64,000 bases of DNA, taken from the NCBI RefSeq assembly GCF_003313335.1, contig NZ_QMHP01000003.1:310001-374000 (forward strand). The letters are read 5' to 3'. Below, in pieces: positions 34,586 to 43,838 of the stretch. The position numbers and the translations under genes were made by a program. Every line of letters starts with the position of its first letter. Position 1 is the first letter of the stretch. The notes under the pieces were generated by a model. That model was not told the origin of the DNA. It did not search any database and saw only the letters and a list, made by a program, of their open reading frames with translations. The DNA comes from Pedobacter zeaxanthinifaciens. GTDB taxonomy: Bacteria; Bacteroidota; Bacteroidia; Sphingobacteriales; Sphingobacteriaceae.

Positions 34586-34641
34586 TTATTGAATGATTGA
34601 TTTTTAAATGATTGAATGATTAAATTAAATCTTACTGCAGA

Positions 34642-35676
34642 TTATTTAAGTTTTGGTTTGTATTTGGATTGTGTCAGTATTTTTTGCGCATCACGCTCTT
34701 CCATTAACTGCTGCAAAGTAACTTTCGGATTCTCCTCCATGTATTTTCGCACTATTTGCCAGCCAGTCCAAACGCCAAGCTTAGGTGCAGATAATCTATT
34801 TTCGCCAAGACCAGGCGTAAATGGCCCTTCGCTAAGGTATACCTGGATTTTAGGATAATCTGTTTCGAATAACAGGTTATTTTCCAAATAGTAGCCCCAA
34901 ATATCACCCTCAAAAGATTTACACCACTCCAACTGCTGGTTAGTGTAACCTATTTTTACACTGTCTGGCGTATTTTCGGGTAATATCTGATCCATGAAAT
35001 ATAAAATCTTACCATTATAAATCATTTTAGATAACAAGCTTCTATCTTCATCACGCTCTTTGAACAAATTCTCCCTCACATAATATTCGCTTGCCCTAGG
35101 TACAATATATTCTGGCGTAAACCTTCTGGATAAATACAGCGGGATACTGTGCACCAACGCACCATAAAATTTGCTGTCTTGCCCCAAAAACATATCCAAA
35201 CCAATTCCTACATAATCATCGCCAATTGGCGTTTGATAGGAAAATCCCGACAGGAAACCAATAAAGCGTGGTATTTGAGCCTTAGGATAATAATATTTGA
35301 CATATTTAAATGTTTCCGACAGTTCTGCCTCTACCTTAGTTAAATTCGGAAAGACACTATCTACTTCATGATTCAAATCCGTGTAAGCCCTATCATCATA
35401 CAAGCCTTTTAGCACTTCCAGCCTGGTAAAGCTATCATTGCCTACCATCTTGAAAATAAAATCTTCATAAAAAGCGCCGTACTTGCGGTACAGCAAACTA
35501 TCCGTATACGCCAAGTCCTTTCCTTTTCCAGCATATAAATCTTTATCAAACCTTTCTATTTTGATATCAACTTTAATTTGACTTACATCTGGTTTTTTGC
35601 CCGACTTACAGGAAAAAAATACGACAGCACACAGAAAAAATAGATAACTTTGGCGAATTGCTTGTAGGTATTTCAT
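34642..35676 (-). CDS. gldB: gliding motility lipoprotein GldB
   Basis: GldB is a Bacteroidota-specific lipoprotein needed for gliding in Flavobacterium and also kept in many non-gliding relatives. The start at 35676 (MKYLQAIRQSY) gives a lipoprotein signal with LCAVVFFSC, Cys near residue 23; an in-frame Met further upstream would bury the signal. Family features include DIKIERFDKDLY, GFLSGFSYQTPIGDDYVGIGLDMFLG, and WTGWQIVRKYMEENP near the C-terminus. Its closeness to nadE (divergent, after one gene) resembles the gld-nadE neighbourhood seen in the phylum. Confidence 0.9.
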   Translation of the reverse strand: MKYLQAIRQSYLFFLCAVVFFSCKSGKKPDVSQIKVDIKIERFDKDLYAGKGKDLAYTDSLLYRKYGAFYEDFIFKMVGNDSFTRLEVLKGLYDDRAYTDLNHEVDSVFPNLTKVEAELSETFKYVKYYYPKAQIPRFIGFLSGFSYQTPIGDDYVGIGLDMFLGQDSKFYGALVHSIPLYLSRRFTPEYIVPRASEYYVRENLFKERDEDRSLLSKMIYNGKILYFMDQILPENTPDSVKIGYTNQQLEWCKSFEGDIWGYYLENNLLFETDYPKIQVYLSEGPFTPGLGENRLSAPKLGVWTGWQIVRKYMEENPKVTLQQLMEERDAQKILTQSKYKPKLK

Positions 35677-35820
35677 CATTAACAGCAAATATATAAAAGC
35701 AAGTGCAAACCTATGCAATATGCTTTGGTTTGATTTTTGACATTGAATCAGAATTAATCAACTTCTCTATAAAAGCGTTTTGATTATCGCACTTTTTAGG
35801 AGAATAACAACACATACATT

Positions 35821-36465
35821 ATGAAAAGAACACTATTCTTACTTTCATTTTTATCAATTTTTGTTTTTGGAAAAGCCAACGCCCAATTACGTTTGGGGTT
35901 AACAGCACATCCAAATTTTGGATTTTTAAAAGTAGAGAACGGAAAAAGCAACGGCATTAGTACAGGGTTTACCTACGGATTAATGAGCGATAATGAGTTT
36001 GCAGAAAACTACTGCTTTTCAACCGGACTTTTAATTACTACCATTAACGGCTCGGGTGCAATCATCAATTATACGCCTTACCACACTGGTACAGCAACTA
36101 CGGATTACGATGTGAAGTTTAAAATGCAGTATATCCAAATTCCGCTGAGTATTAAGCTTAAAACAGACGAGCAAAATGACATGAAATGGTTTGGCCAATT
36201 TGGTTTAACAACCGATTTCAGGATTAGTGCCAAACAAGACGTGCAACGTGCCAACCAAACCATTGCCGACAATGTTAACGCAAGTGATTTCACCAACTTT
36301 TTTAGAGCAGGAATGATTATTGGCGGCGGTGCCGAGTATCGCTTGAGCGGCAAAACCAGTTTAATGGGCGGATTAACCTATAACAACGGCCTCACCAACA
36401 TTGGCAAAAAAGACCAAACCATTAAAAACCATTACGTAGCCATCAACTTTGGCATTTTCTTTTAA
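35821..36465 (+). CDS. outer-membrane beta-barrel (porin-family) protein
   Basis: 214 residues with a signal peptide (LLSFLSIFVFGKANA). The mature chain is made of alternating beta strands and ends in HYVAINFGIFF, a terminal aromatic typical of BAM substrates. Strand pairs such as LRLGLTAHPNFGF and YIQIPLSIKLKT fit the OMP_b-brl (PorT-like) type of 8-stranded barrel. The function is unknown. It lies 26 bp upstream of nadE and may share a transcript with it. Confidence 0.85.
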   Translation: MKRTLFLLSFLSIFVFGKANAQLRLGLTAHPNFGFLKVENGKSNGISTGFTYGLMSDNEFAENYCFSTGLLITTINGSGAIINYTPYHTGTATTDYDVKFKMQYIQIPLSIKLKTDEQNDMKWFGQFGLTTDFRISAKQDVQRANQTIADNVNASDFTNFFRAGMIIGGGAEYRLSGKTSLMGGLTYNNGLTNIGKKDQTIKNHYVAINFGIFF

Positions 36466-36491
36466 GCAAACTCTACTAGCACGATACAAAG

Positions 36492-38132
36492 ATGAAAATT
36501 GCATTAGCACAGCTCAACTATCACATAGGTAATTTCGAAAGCAATACCCAAAAAATTATAGCAAACGTTGATTTAGCGAAAGCAAAGGGAGCAGATATAG
36601 TGGTATTTGCTGAATTAGCTATTTGTGGTTATCCGCCACGTGATTTTTTAGAGTTTGAAGATTTTATTTCACTTTGTGACCAAGCTGCGCAACATATTGC
36701 AACACATTGCGTAGGCATTGCCTGTATTGTGGGTTTACCTATTAAAAATCCAGTTGTTGAGGGAAAAGACCTTTACAATGCGGCTTATTTTATTGCCGAT
36801 GGTAAAGTACAGCAAATAGTTAAAAAGGCGTTACTTCCAACTTACGATGTATTTGATGAGTACCGATACTTTGAACCTAATACGGTGTTTGACTGTGTTG
36901 AATATCAGGGAAAGAAAATTGCGTTGACAATTTGCGAAGATTTATGGAACATCAACGACAATCCGTTGTATGTTTCTTGTCCGATGGATGAGTTGATTAA
37001 GCAACAGCCTGATTTAATGATCAACATTGCAGCTTCTCCTTTTGATTATGGACATGATGAAGATCGTATCAAAGTACTTTCTGATAATGCCAAAAAATAC
37101 CAGTTGCCTTTGTTTTACGTAAACCAAGTGGGTGCGCAAACAGAGATTATTTTTGATGGCGGCTCTTTAGTTTTTGATGAAGAGGGATCGCTTAAAGCAG
37201 AGATGAAGTACTTTGAGGAAGATTTGCAGGTGTTTGATTTGGAAGAAGTACAAAACGTAAAAAACAAATATCCTGCTGCAAATAGGAGCACCGATATTGA
37301 GCAAATTCACGATGCATTGGTTTTAGGCATAAAAGATTACTTTGCTAAATCTGGATTTAAAAAAGCAGTTTTAGGACTTTCCGGAGGAATTGACTCAGCG
37401 GTAGTTTGTGCATTGGCCTGTAAAGCGCTTGGCTCGGAAAATGTAATGGCGGTTTTGATGCCTTCCAAATATTCTACAGACCACTCGGTACAAGATGCCT
37501 TGGATTTAGTAAACAACATTGGCTGTAAACACGAAATTATCCCTATTAAAGAAGCTGCAGATGCTTTCGATAGCATGTTGGCAAAACCATTTGAAGGGTT
37601 GCCATTTAACTTAGCTGAAGAAAATATTCAAGCTAGGTGCAGGGGTATTGTGGTAATGGCCATGTCGAACAAATTTGGCTACATTTTGCTCAACACCTCT
37701 AACAAAAGCGAGTGCGCCGTTGGGTATGGAACATTATACGGAGATATGTGCGGTGCCATTAGTGTAATTGGCGACGTGTACAAAACGCAGGTATTTAAAC
37801 TGGCCAAATACCTTAATAAAGACAGAGAAATCATCCCGATTAATACCATTGTAAAACCACCATCTGCAGAGCTAAGGCCTGATCAAAAAGATTCGGATTC
37901 ACTACCTGAATATGATGAGCTGGACGCAATTTTATACCAACACATTGAGCTTAAAAAGGGATCGAAAGAAATTATTGCACAAGGCTTTGAAGAAGCTTTA
38001 GTAAAACGCATCCTACGAATGGTTAATTTGGCGGAGTTTAAACGTTATCAAACTCCACCTATTTTGAGGGTATCACCAAAAGCTTTCGGTATGGGCCGCC
38101 GCATGCCAATTGTAGGCAAGTACATGGACTAG
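36492..38132 (+). CDS. nadE: glutamine-dependent NAD+ synthetase
   Basis: The last step of NAD synthesis: amidation of deamido-NAD using glutamine-derived ammonia. The 546-residue protein has an N-terminal nitrilase-type glutaminase domain with Glu (FAELAICGYPPRD), Lys (KKALLPTYDVFDEYRYF) and Cys (LTICEDLW), then the synthetase domain with P-loop LGLSGGIDSAVV near residue 293 and SNKSECAVGYGTLYGD near residue 400. All catalytic residues are present. It is convergent with the DUF3857 gene, with only 3 bp between stop codons and no visible terminator. Confidence 0.97.
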   Translation: MKIALAQLNYHIGNFESNTQKIIANVDLAKAKGADIVVFAELAICGYPPRDFLEFEDFISLCDQAAQHIATHCVGIACIVGLPIKNPVVEGKDLYNAAYFIADGKVQQIVKKALLPTYDVFDEYRYFEPNTVFDCVEYQGKKIALTICEDLWNINDNPLYVSCPMDELIKQQPDLMINIAASPFDYGHDEDRIKVLSDNAKKYQLPLFYVNQVGAQTEIIFDGGSLVFDEEGSLKAEMKYFEEDLQVFDLEEVQNVKNKYPAANRSTDIEQIHDALVLGIKDYFAKSGFKKAVLGLSGGIDSAVVCALACKALGSENVMAVLMPSKYSTDHSVQDALDLVNNIGCKHEIIPIKEAADAFDSMLAKPFEGLPFNLAEENIQARCRGIVVMAMSNKFGYILLNTSNKSECAVGYGTLYGDMCGAISVIGDVYKTQVFKLAKYLNKDREIIPINTIVKPPSAELRPDQKDSDSLPEYDELDAILYQHIELKKGSKEIIAQGFEEALVKRILRMVNLAEFKRYQTPPILRVSPKAFGMGRRMPIVGKYMD

Positions 38133-38135
38133 GTT

Positions 38136-40361
38136 TTATTTACCTGTCTTTTCAAATAGTACTTTCTTTTCGGTAAAATCATAAGCGGCGTCTAATAAAG
38201 CTAGCAGCTCATTCCATTTTCCTTTTGGCGCATTGGATACGGCATACTTACGACTCACGTTTAAAGTAACCTTATTGGCATTGCTACTACTGGTTACTTT
38301 GAAAGTGCCAATTTCGTTGGTCAATTCTGTATTCAAATCTGCTAAGCCTTTAATATCATATCCCGAAGGAACATCAAAAGCAATTTGGTAATTTAACGTT
38401 CTGGCAGAAGGCATTACAATATCAGTTTCCCTAGTTCTATCCTTTTGCTCAAATTTATTAATAGTGCCAATTAACTTTCCAACGTTAAAAATGTAATTGC
38501 TTCCTGCTCGTTTTACAAAGCCATCCATCGTAAAAGTAGTTTCATACTCAAAAGGCTGTGTATTTGTAACACCGCTATTTACTATTTTGTAAGTACTTAA
38601 TTCCTTTGGTGCTTGGTCGTACTGCACTCTAATTTCCTCGGAAAAGTTATCCTTTACAGCTTTTCTGGCATCTGCAATGGAGGTCATTAAATTGTTATAG
38701 GTTTGCTTTACATTATAGCTTGTTGTTCTTTTCTTCATCTCTTCGCCACCAAGCATTTTGGTCATCTCTGCATCTGTATCCTCCATTAAAAGTAGGCCAA
38801 GCTGGTCCGCCAAACGCATGTGACCTTGTTGTTTTACATTTCTTTTAACGCTAATGGTTTGCATGTCAGTTGGAAAGTTTACCACCAAGCTTTCATCTAT
38901 TTTGTTGTGCTCAGCTGCCGAAACTGGTAAAGTTGCCTCTACACTGGTAAAAGTATATTCCTTAGCAGAGTGTCTAGTTGGTGTTAAAACCAAAGCTTTT
39001 TGCCCTTCGTAATACGATGGAAGTTCGTTAAATCTAGTGTTAAATCTCTCAAAAGCCATATAAAGCGGCTTGCTTCCATTGATCCTCAACAGAACATCAA
39101 AATCGGTATCATCAAAAACGTTCTCTAATGTGTTTGAATATTTCGATGTAGTAACAATAAGGTCGTGAGGTATTTTCATATCACACAACATTTGGCATGC
39201 TGCAGCTGCATTGTACCTGCTAAAAGCCCTCCAATAATTGCGCCTTTGCCCCATTTCATAGTTTCGGTCATCGTAGGTAAAAAAGGTGTTATATCTCCAC
39301 TGGTCATAAAAAATCTTCATGGTGCTATCCAGTGGCAAGCTCTTCAATTCTTTAGCCTTAAACTTGTTTTCCAATTTTTTCTGCGGACTTTGATCAAAAG
39401 GATATAGCACAGCATTAAAAGTTTTTCCGTAGTTATACAATCGGTTTTCCAAAATGGATTTTTTGTTATCAAACTTATCCAAAGGAGAAGCTCCTAAATT
39501 CTCTAACTTAGTTCTGTAATTGCTCGAAACCGTAAAATAAGGGATGTTCTTATACCACGAAGACCACACCTCTTCCTTTAACTTTGGCATATTTTCGCCC
39601 TTAAAGGTATAAACGATATCTTCGGGGCCACTTGAAGATTCAACTGGAGCTGCAGCACCATTGGCACATAACATATTCACGCGAACCTTTTTGTTGTACT
39701 GGAATACATAACTGTACTTTAGCACATGATATTCGTCGGCAAGGAAGAAAAAATACTTATTGGCTTCATCATCTTCCAAACCCTCTATAAGTTTAATGGT
39801 ACAAATGTAATAGTCAACAATATCCCCAATTTGTAAGCCTGGAATAGCTAATTTGGCAGTTTGATTTTTATTGTTGCTCGAAAGAAGCACTTCCTCATCC
39901 GTATTAATTATTTGTTCATTCCCATCGGCTTTAATCACTTTCACACCCACAAAAACCTCGGCTTTATTTTTCATATTGGAAAACAGGAACGATTGTGTTC
40001 TATCAACAATTTTCTCATACTCCAACTTAGAAAAACTCTCTAAGGCCGCCTTATCATTAATTTTAACTTTTTCCCTAAAAACGGTAGTTCTATTGGTTTT
40101 TGTAATATTTCCACCGCCCAATCCCATAAACTTAAACTTAGAGTTAGATGTTCTTTGCATCTCGAAACTTCGCCCTAATACTACTGCACTTTCTCCTTTA
40201 TACTTATCGGGAACTGCGTTGCTTGCGAAAATATCAGTGTTACTTTGCCAAATAGTTTGTTTAAGCTCGTCGGATTTTTGTTTGTATGTTTTGGCCTTAT
40301 TGTCCTGGGCAAAACTGAATGTACAAATAAGTACAAGTAAGAAAGTAAGTTTAAATTTCAT
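38136..40361 (-). CDS. DUF3857-type secreted protein
   Basis: 741 residues with a signal peptide (FLLVLICTFSFAQ). The N-terminal half resembles DUF3857 (SFLFSNMKNKAEVFVGVKVIKADG, AIPGLQIGDIVDYYI) and the middle shows a decayed transglutaminase-like segment (CDMKIPHDLIV) without the clear Cys-His-Asp set of its neighbour. The C-terminal ~200 residues are beta-rich. Its ATG directly abuts the stop of the 40362-42233 gene (TAAATG), so the two are translationally coupled and probably form one functional pair in the periplasm. The function is unknown. Confidence 0.85.
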   Translation of the reverse strand: MKFKLTFLLVLICTFSFAQDNKAKTYKQKSDELKQTIWQSNTDIFASNAVPDKYKGESAVVLGRSFEMQRTSNSKFKFMGLGGGNITKTNRTTVFREKVKINDKAALESFSKLEYEKIVDRTQSFLFSNMKNKAEVFVGVKVIKADGNEQIINTDEEVLLSSNNKNQTAKLAIPGLQIGDIVDYYICTIKLIEGLEDDEANKYFFFLADEYHVLKYSYVFQYNKKVRVNMLCANGAAAPVESSSGPEDIVYTFKGENMPKLKEEVWSSWYKNIPYFTVSSNYRTKLENLGASPLDKFDNKKSILENRLYNYGKTFNAVLYPFDQSPQKKLENKFKAKELKSLPLDSTMKIFYDQWRYNTFFTYDDRNYEMGQRRNYWRAFSRYNAAAACQMLCDMKIPHDLIVTTSKYSNTLENVFDDTDFDVLLRINGSKPLYMAFERFNTRFNELPSYYEGQKALVLTPTRHSAKEYTFTSVEATLPVSAAEHNKIDESLVVNFPTDMQTISVKRNVKQQGHMRLADQLGLLLMEDTDAEMTKMLGGEEMKKRTTSYNVKQTYNNLMTSIADARKAVKDNFSEEIRVQYDQAPKELSTYKIVNSGVTNTQPFEYETTFTMDGFVKRAGSNYIFNVGKLIGTINKFEQKDRTRETDIVMPSARTLNYQIAFDVPSGYDIKGLADLNTELTNEIGTFKVTSSSNANKVTLNVSRKYAVSNAPKGKWNELLALLDAAYDFTEKKVLFEKTGK

Positions 40362-42233
40362 TTAAAGGGTTGATTTCAGCGTTATTGGTTCTTGATAGTA
40401 TTGTGAAAGTTTCTTGAAATCGTTGTTCCAAGCACCAAAGTTTTTCTTGTTGATTTTGGTATTATGTATCTGGATGCTTTTTTTGTAGGTTAACACATCT
40501 TTATTTACCTCATACGATAAATTAATTGCATAATCAGGGGTATTGATAACGAGGTTATTTGGCTTATTGGTAACTGCAAAACCAGCTGGTATTTTCAGCA
40601 CTATTTCCTTTCGCACATTCATTTTATATGGCAACCAGTAGTCGTGGCTTCGCTTTGCTGTATCTATAAAAAAATTCGCAAATTCTTTAGTTGCATCCAA
40701 ATTAACATATTGTTCTTTTCCGAAAACATCAATACTATTTTTTAGTAAAACCGAAAACTTAGCGCTCACCTGCCCATCGAAACTATTCAAATCAGAATGC
40801 GTTAAATCTTTCACTTCAAAATTATTATTGCCGCTATTGATAAAGCTCGACATGCCTTCCAACATTTCATCTTTCTTACTGGCATGTAAGGATGAAAGCA
40901 TATTTTCTTTTTCCTCCCCTTCCCAAACTTGTTCAGCTGTACCTATCAAATTTTTTCCATCAATGCTCAGTGTCTTTAACTGGAAGTCTAAATTCTGCTG
41001 CACTTTTGTAGTGGGAACATTGGTTAAAATGTACTTCTCGCCATCTTCTATAAGCACTTGCCTCCCCTGTATCCGCTCTGCATATTCATTAAAACCCAGG
41101 TAAGTTTCTGTGGCATCCAAAAAATGAAAGCGATCGTTAAGTTTTACCGCAGCAATCATGTGATTATCTACCGCTAATGATGGAGTTTCGTAATTGTACG
41201 CCAAGTGATTAGTGCCTATCCAGCATAACCTCGCATCTAAATTTAGTGCTTTCAACATGGTTTTAGTCAAATTGGCCATTCCTTTACAGTCGCCGTATTT
41301 TTTCCTTAATACCTCGCTGGCTTTATCAGGCCTAAATCCAGCAATTCCATCTTCAAAAGCAATGTATCTGATGTGTTGCTGTATCCAATAAAATACGGCC
41401 TTTACTTTATCTAAATCAGTAGTTTTTCCCTTACATATTTCGCTTACTTGTGCCGTAATTGCATTATGCTCGTGTTCGTCCAAATTTGCGGTTAAGCTGT
41501 GGTACCAGTTGTATTGCTCCTGTAGCGAGGTAAAATATGCCTTTACATCCTGGTTAGCCTTTTTTGATGCCAGCGCAAACAAATGCGGATAAATAAAGGT
41601 GTTGCCCGGACTATATCTTTCCTTTTTTATGGCTGGTAAATTGACCGCTTTATAAACAATTTTTTCTGTGCCGTCCTTGGCGTTTAGCTCCGCGTTTTTT
41701 TCAATCTTAAACCCATCGAAGTTAAGTTCCTTAAATGTAACATCCATCCAAGCAGGAATATTGATGGCAATCTCTCTTGCCTGCGTCTTGTAATCGTCAA
41801 CAAACTGGATATTGGTGAAATAGATGGGATTTAGCGTGGTTTTTTCTACTGTTAGTTCAACAACTGCATTGGCAGGAACCTCAAGATCGTAGTATACCAC
41901 CCTCGCATCAGAATAAAAAATATCTTTGATAGCAACATAGGTATCTTTAGGTTTATAGTAAAATCTGCTGCCATTAATTTTGCATTCAAAAAGCGTTACT
42001 TTAGAATTCTCATTGTAGTAGGCAGCAAGCGGCAAAACTGTAGGTCGGGCACACTTGTATTTGATTTTGTGACTCTCTTTTACCTGAACTTTATCTGTAC
42101 CTTTTTCTTTAACGAAAGTATAGGAAGAAGAATAAGAAGTGATATTTACAGTTGTATCAATTTCTTGAGATTTTAGCACAAAGCAACTACAAAGCAGTAG
42201 CAGCAATGTTAAAAGCGTTTGTTTGAATGGCAT
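40362..42233 (-). CDS. DUF3857 and transglutaminase-domain protein
   Basis: 623 residues with a signal peptide. The N-terminal DUF3857 region (about residues 30-230) is followed by a transglutaminase-like core (about 260-380). The catalytic Cys is in KYGDCKGMANL, the His in DNHMIAAVKLN and the Asp in FLDATETYLGF, so the triad is present. Such proteins are common in Bacteroidota envelopes; whether they crosslink or cleave is unknown. It is the first gene of a tightly coupled two-gene unit. Confidence 0.9.
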   Translation of the reverse strand: MPFKQTLLTLLLLLCSCFVLKSQEIDTTVNITSYSSSYTFVKEKGTDKVQVKESHKIKYKCARPTVLPLAAYYNENSKVTLFECKINGSRFYYKPKDTYVAIKDIFYSDARVVYYDLEVPANAVVELTVEKTTLNPIYFTNIQFVDDYKTQAREIAINIPAWMDVTFKELNFDGFKIEKNAELNAKDGTEKIVYKAVNLPAIKKERYSPGNTFIYPHLFALASKKANQDVKAYFTSLQEQYNWYHSLTANLDEHEHNAITAQVSEICKGKTTDLDKVKAVFYWIQQHIRYIAFEDGIAGFRPDKASEVLRKKYGDCKGMANLTKTMLKALNLDARLCWIGTNHLAYNYETPSLAVDNHMIAAVKLNDRFHFLDATETYLGFNEYAERIQGRQVLIEDGEKYILTNVPTTKVQQNLDFQLKTLSIDGKNLIGTAEQVWEGEEKENMLSSLHASKKDEMLEGMSSFINSGNNNFEVKDLTHSDLNSFDGQVSAKFSVLLKNSIDVFGKEQYVNLDATKEFANFFIDTAKRSHDYWLPYKMNVRKEIVLKIPAGFAVTNKPNNLVINTPDYAINLSYEVNKDVLTYKKSIQIHNTKINKKNFGAWNNDFKKLSQYYQEPITLKSTL

Positions 42234-42324
42234 GGTATAACAAATATATAAAACGCCTTAAGTTTTTCAAACAAAAAATGAATGGATGGTAGAGCGCCTC
42301 ACCATCAAGGCTATCAAAGCGTAA

Positions 42325-43404
42325 TTATTTCTCAATCAGTTTGATTTCGTAAAGCTTTGGCCATTTTTTACCAGTAACAAATAGGCGTTTATTCGCAGTA
42401 TCGTAGGCAATTCCGTTTAACACATTATTGCCAATTTCATACTCGTCTTTAAAGAAATTCTTGGGCACTAACTTACTCAAATCAAGCTCAGCCTCTACTA
42501 AACCACTCAGCGGGTTAATCCTAACAATTTTATTTGTGGTGTATACATTGGCATATATTTTACCGTCAATGTATTCCAACTCGTTTAATCTATCCACTGG
42601 GCCATTGTTGTCGTACACTTCAATGTAGCTCTCTTCCTTATAGTTTTGTGCGTTCAACTTCCAAATACGGTTTGAGCCATCGCTCTTTAACAAATTTTCA
42701 CCATCGAAAGTTAAGCCCCAGCCTTCGTTGCTACTCTGGTAAGGAAAGGTACTTTGCTCCTTAAAAGTACTGGCATCATAAACAAGGCCAAGGTTATTTT
42801 GCCAAGTAAGTACAATAATCTTGTTATCAATTTGAACAGAACCTTCGCCAAAATAATCGGGCTTTAGCGGAACAGATTTGATAGCTTTTCCGGTTGATAA
42901 ATTCACGTAAGCAAGCTTAGAGAAGCCTTTCCTACCTGTGCTTTCCAATAAATTACCGGCAACAAAGCTCAAGCCCTGCGTGTACGAAGAGGTATCATGC
43001 GGAAACGTGTTTACCAAAGCGTAAGTTAATTTCACAGGTTTTTTATCCGTAGTAAGTATGATGTTACTGGTAACTGTGTCACGTTTTTCGCCACTGTTCA
43101 CAATTGCAGTAATTAAGCGGTAACCTAACGGAAGTTCTTTTGTATCCATTAAAACTGCATTCTTATCCGTTTTTTGTGCAAAAGATTTTCCATCTACCAA
43201 ATAATCGATGGTTTGAACCTGCAATTTCTCTGGGATATCAAGTTCTATTTTAACTGGCTTACCAGCATGAAAACTCTCGCCTTGCAATGGATTTTTAAAA
43301 GTAATGTATTCAGATACCTTGTTATTGCAAGCCAGCTGAAACATGCTCACGAATAGCAAAAAAGTAAATATGATTTTATTGGTACGGCCAAAAAGCATCT
43401 TCAA
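42325..43404 (-). CDS. glutaminyl-peptide cyclotransferase, lipoprotein
   Basis: A plant/bacterial-type glutaminyl cyclase (PF05096) that forms N-terminal pyroglutamate. It has 359 residues, a lipoprotein signal (LLFVSMFQLAC), then a ~80-residue Ig-like N-terminal part and a five-bladed propeller-type domain with the family signature FPHDTSSYTQGLSF near residue 132 and YGEGSVQI-like FGEGSVQIDNKIIVLTW. It ends ELEYIDGKIYANV...NGIAYD. Its start overlaps the end of yraN by 29 bp, so the two are coupled. Confidence 0.9.
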   Translation of the reverse strand: MKMLFGRTNKIIFTFLLFVSMFQLACNNKVSEYITFKNPLQGESFHAGKPVKIELDIPEKLQVQTIDYLVDGKSFAQKTDKNAVLMDTKELPLGYRLITAIVNSGEKRDTVTSNIILTTDKKPVKLTYALVNTFPHDTSSYTQGLSFVAGNLLESTGRKGFSKLAYVNLSTGKAIKSVPLKPDYFGEGSVQIDNKIIVLTWQNNLGLVYDASTFKEQSTFPYQSSNEGWGLTFDGENLLKSDGSNRIWKLNAQNYKEESYIEVYDNNGPVDRLNELEYIDGKIYANVYTTNKIVRINPLSGLVEAELDLSKLVPKNFFKDEYEIGNNVLNGIAYDTANKRLFVTGKKWPKLYEIKLIEK

Positions 43405-43741
43405 TGTGATTAATTTTAAATTGTTTGTCTTTAGTTAACACAATTGCAATAATGTCAAACCTTATTTCTCCTTGATGATCCATAATGTCGATATAGGCCT
43501 CCGAAGCCAGTTCCAATTGTTTCTGCTTACCGGCACTTACAAAGTCTTCGGGCATTCCAAAAGCAACTGAACTGCGTGTTTTAACTTCTATAAAGATAAT
43601 GGTATTTGATTTAAACGCAATGATATCCACCTCACATTTGCCATGCGTCCAATTTTCGTCTAAAATTTCGTAGCCCTGCTGTAACAGAAATTGGACAGCA
43701 GCACTTTCACCCGCTTTGCCTATATCATTGTGAATTGCCAT
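43376..43741 (-). CDS. YraN family endonuclease-fold protein (UPF0102)
   Basis: A 121-residue member of the YraN/UPF0102 family with a PD-(D/E)XK nuclease fold. Visible are GKAGESAAVQFLLQQGY at the N-terminus and the catalytic core ENWTHGKCEVDIIAF...IIFIEVKTR (Glu, Asp, Glu-x-Lys). The family has been linked to DNA processing, but its role is unsettled. It lies between dnaG (97 bp upstream) and the glutaminyl cyclase gene, which it overlaps. Confidence 0.92.
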   Translation of the reverse strand: MAIHNDIGKAGESAAVQFLLQQGYEILDENWTHGKCEVDIIAFKSNTIIFIEVKTRSSVAFGMPEDFVSAGKQKQLELASEAYIDIMDHQGEIRFDIIAIVLTKDKQFKINHIEDAFWPYQ

Positions 43742-43838
43742 ATTGAAAATGATAGATTGATTAAATTTTGAAAGATAGAATAATTAAAGATCAAGCTAAA
43801 TTAGGCAATCAATCATTCGCTCATTTAAAATTCAATCA

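Noticed and set aside
39871..40365. 164-residue plus-strand ORF opposite the DUF3857 gene
   Set aside because: It is antisense to a protein with signal peptide and conserved regions; composition is that of an antisense shadow.
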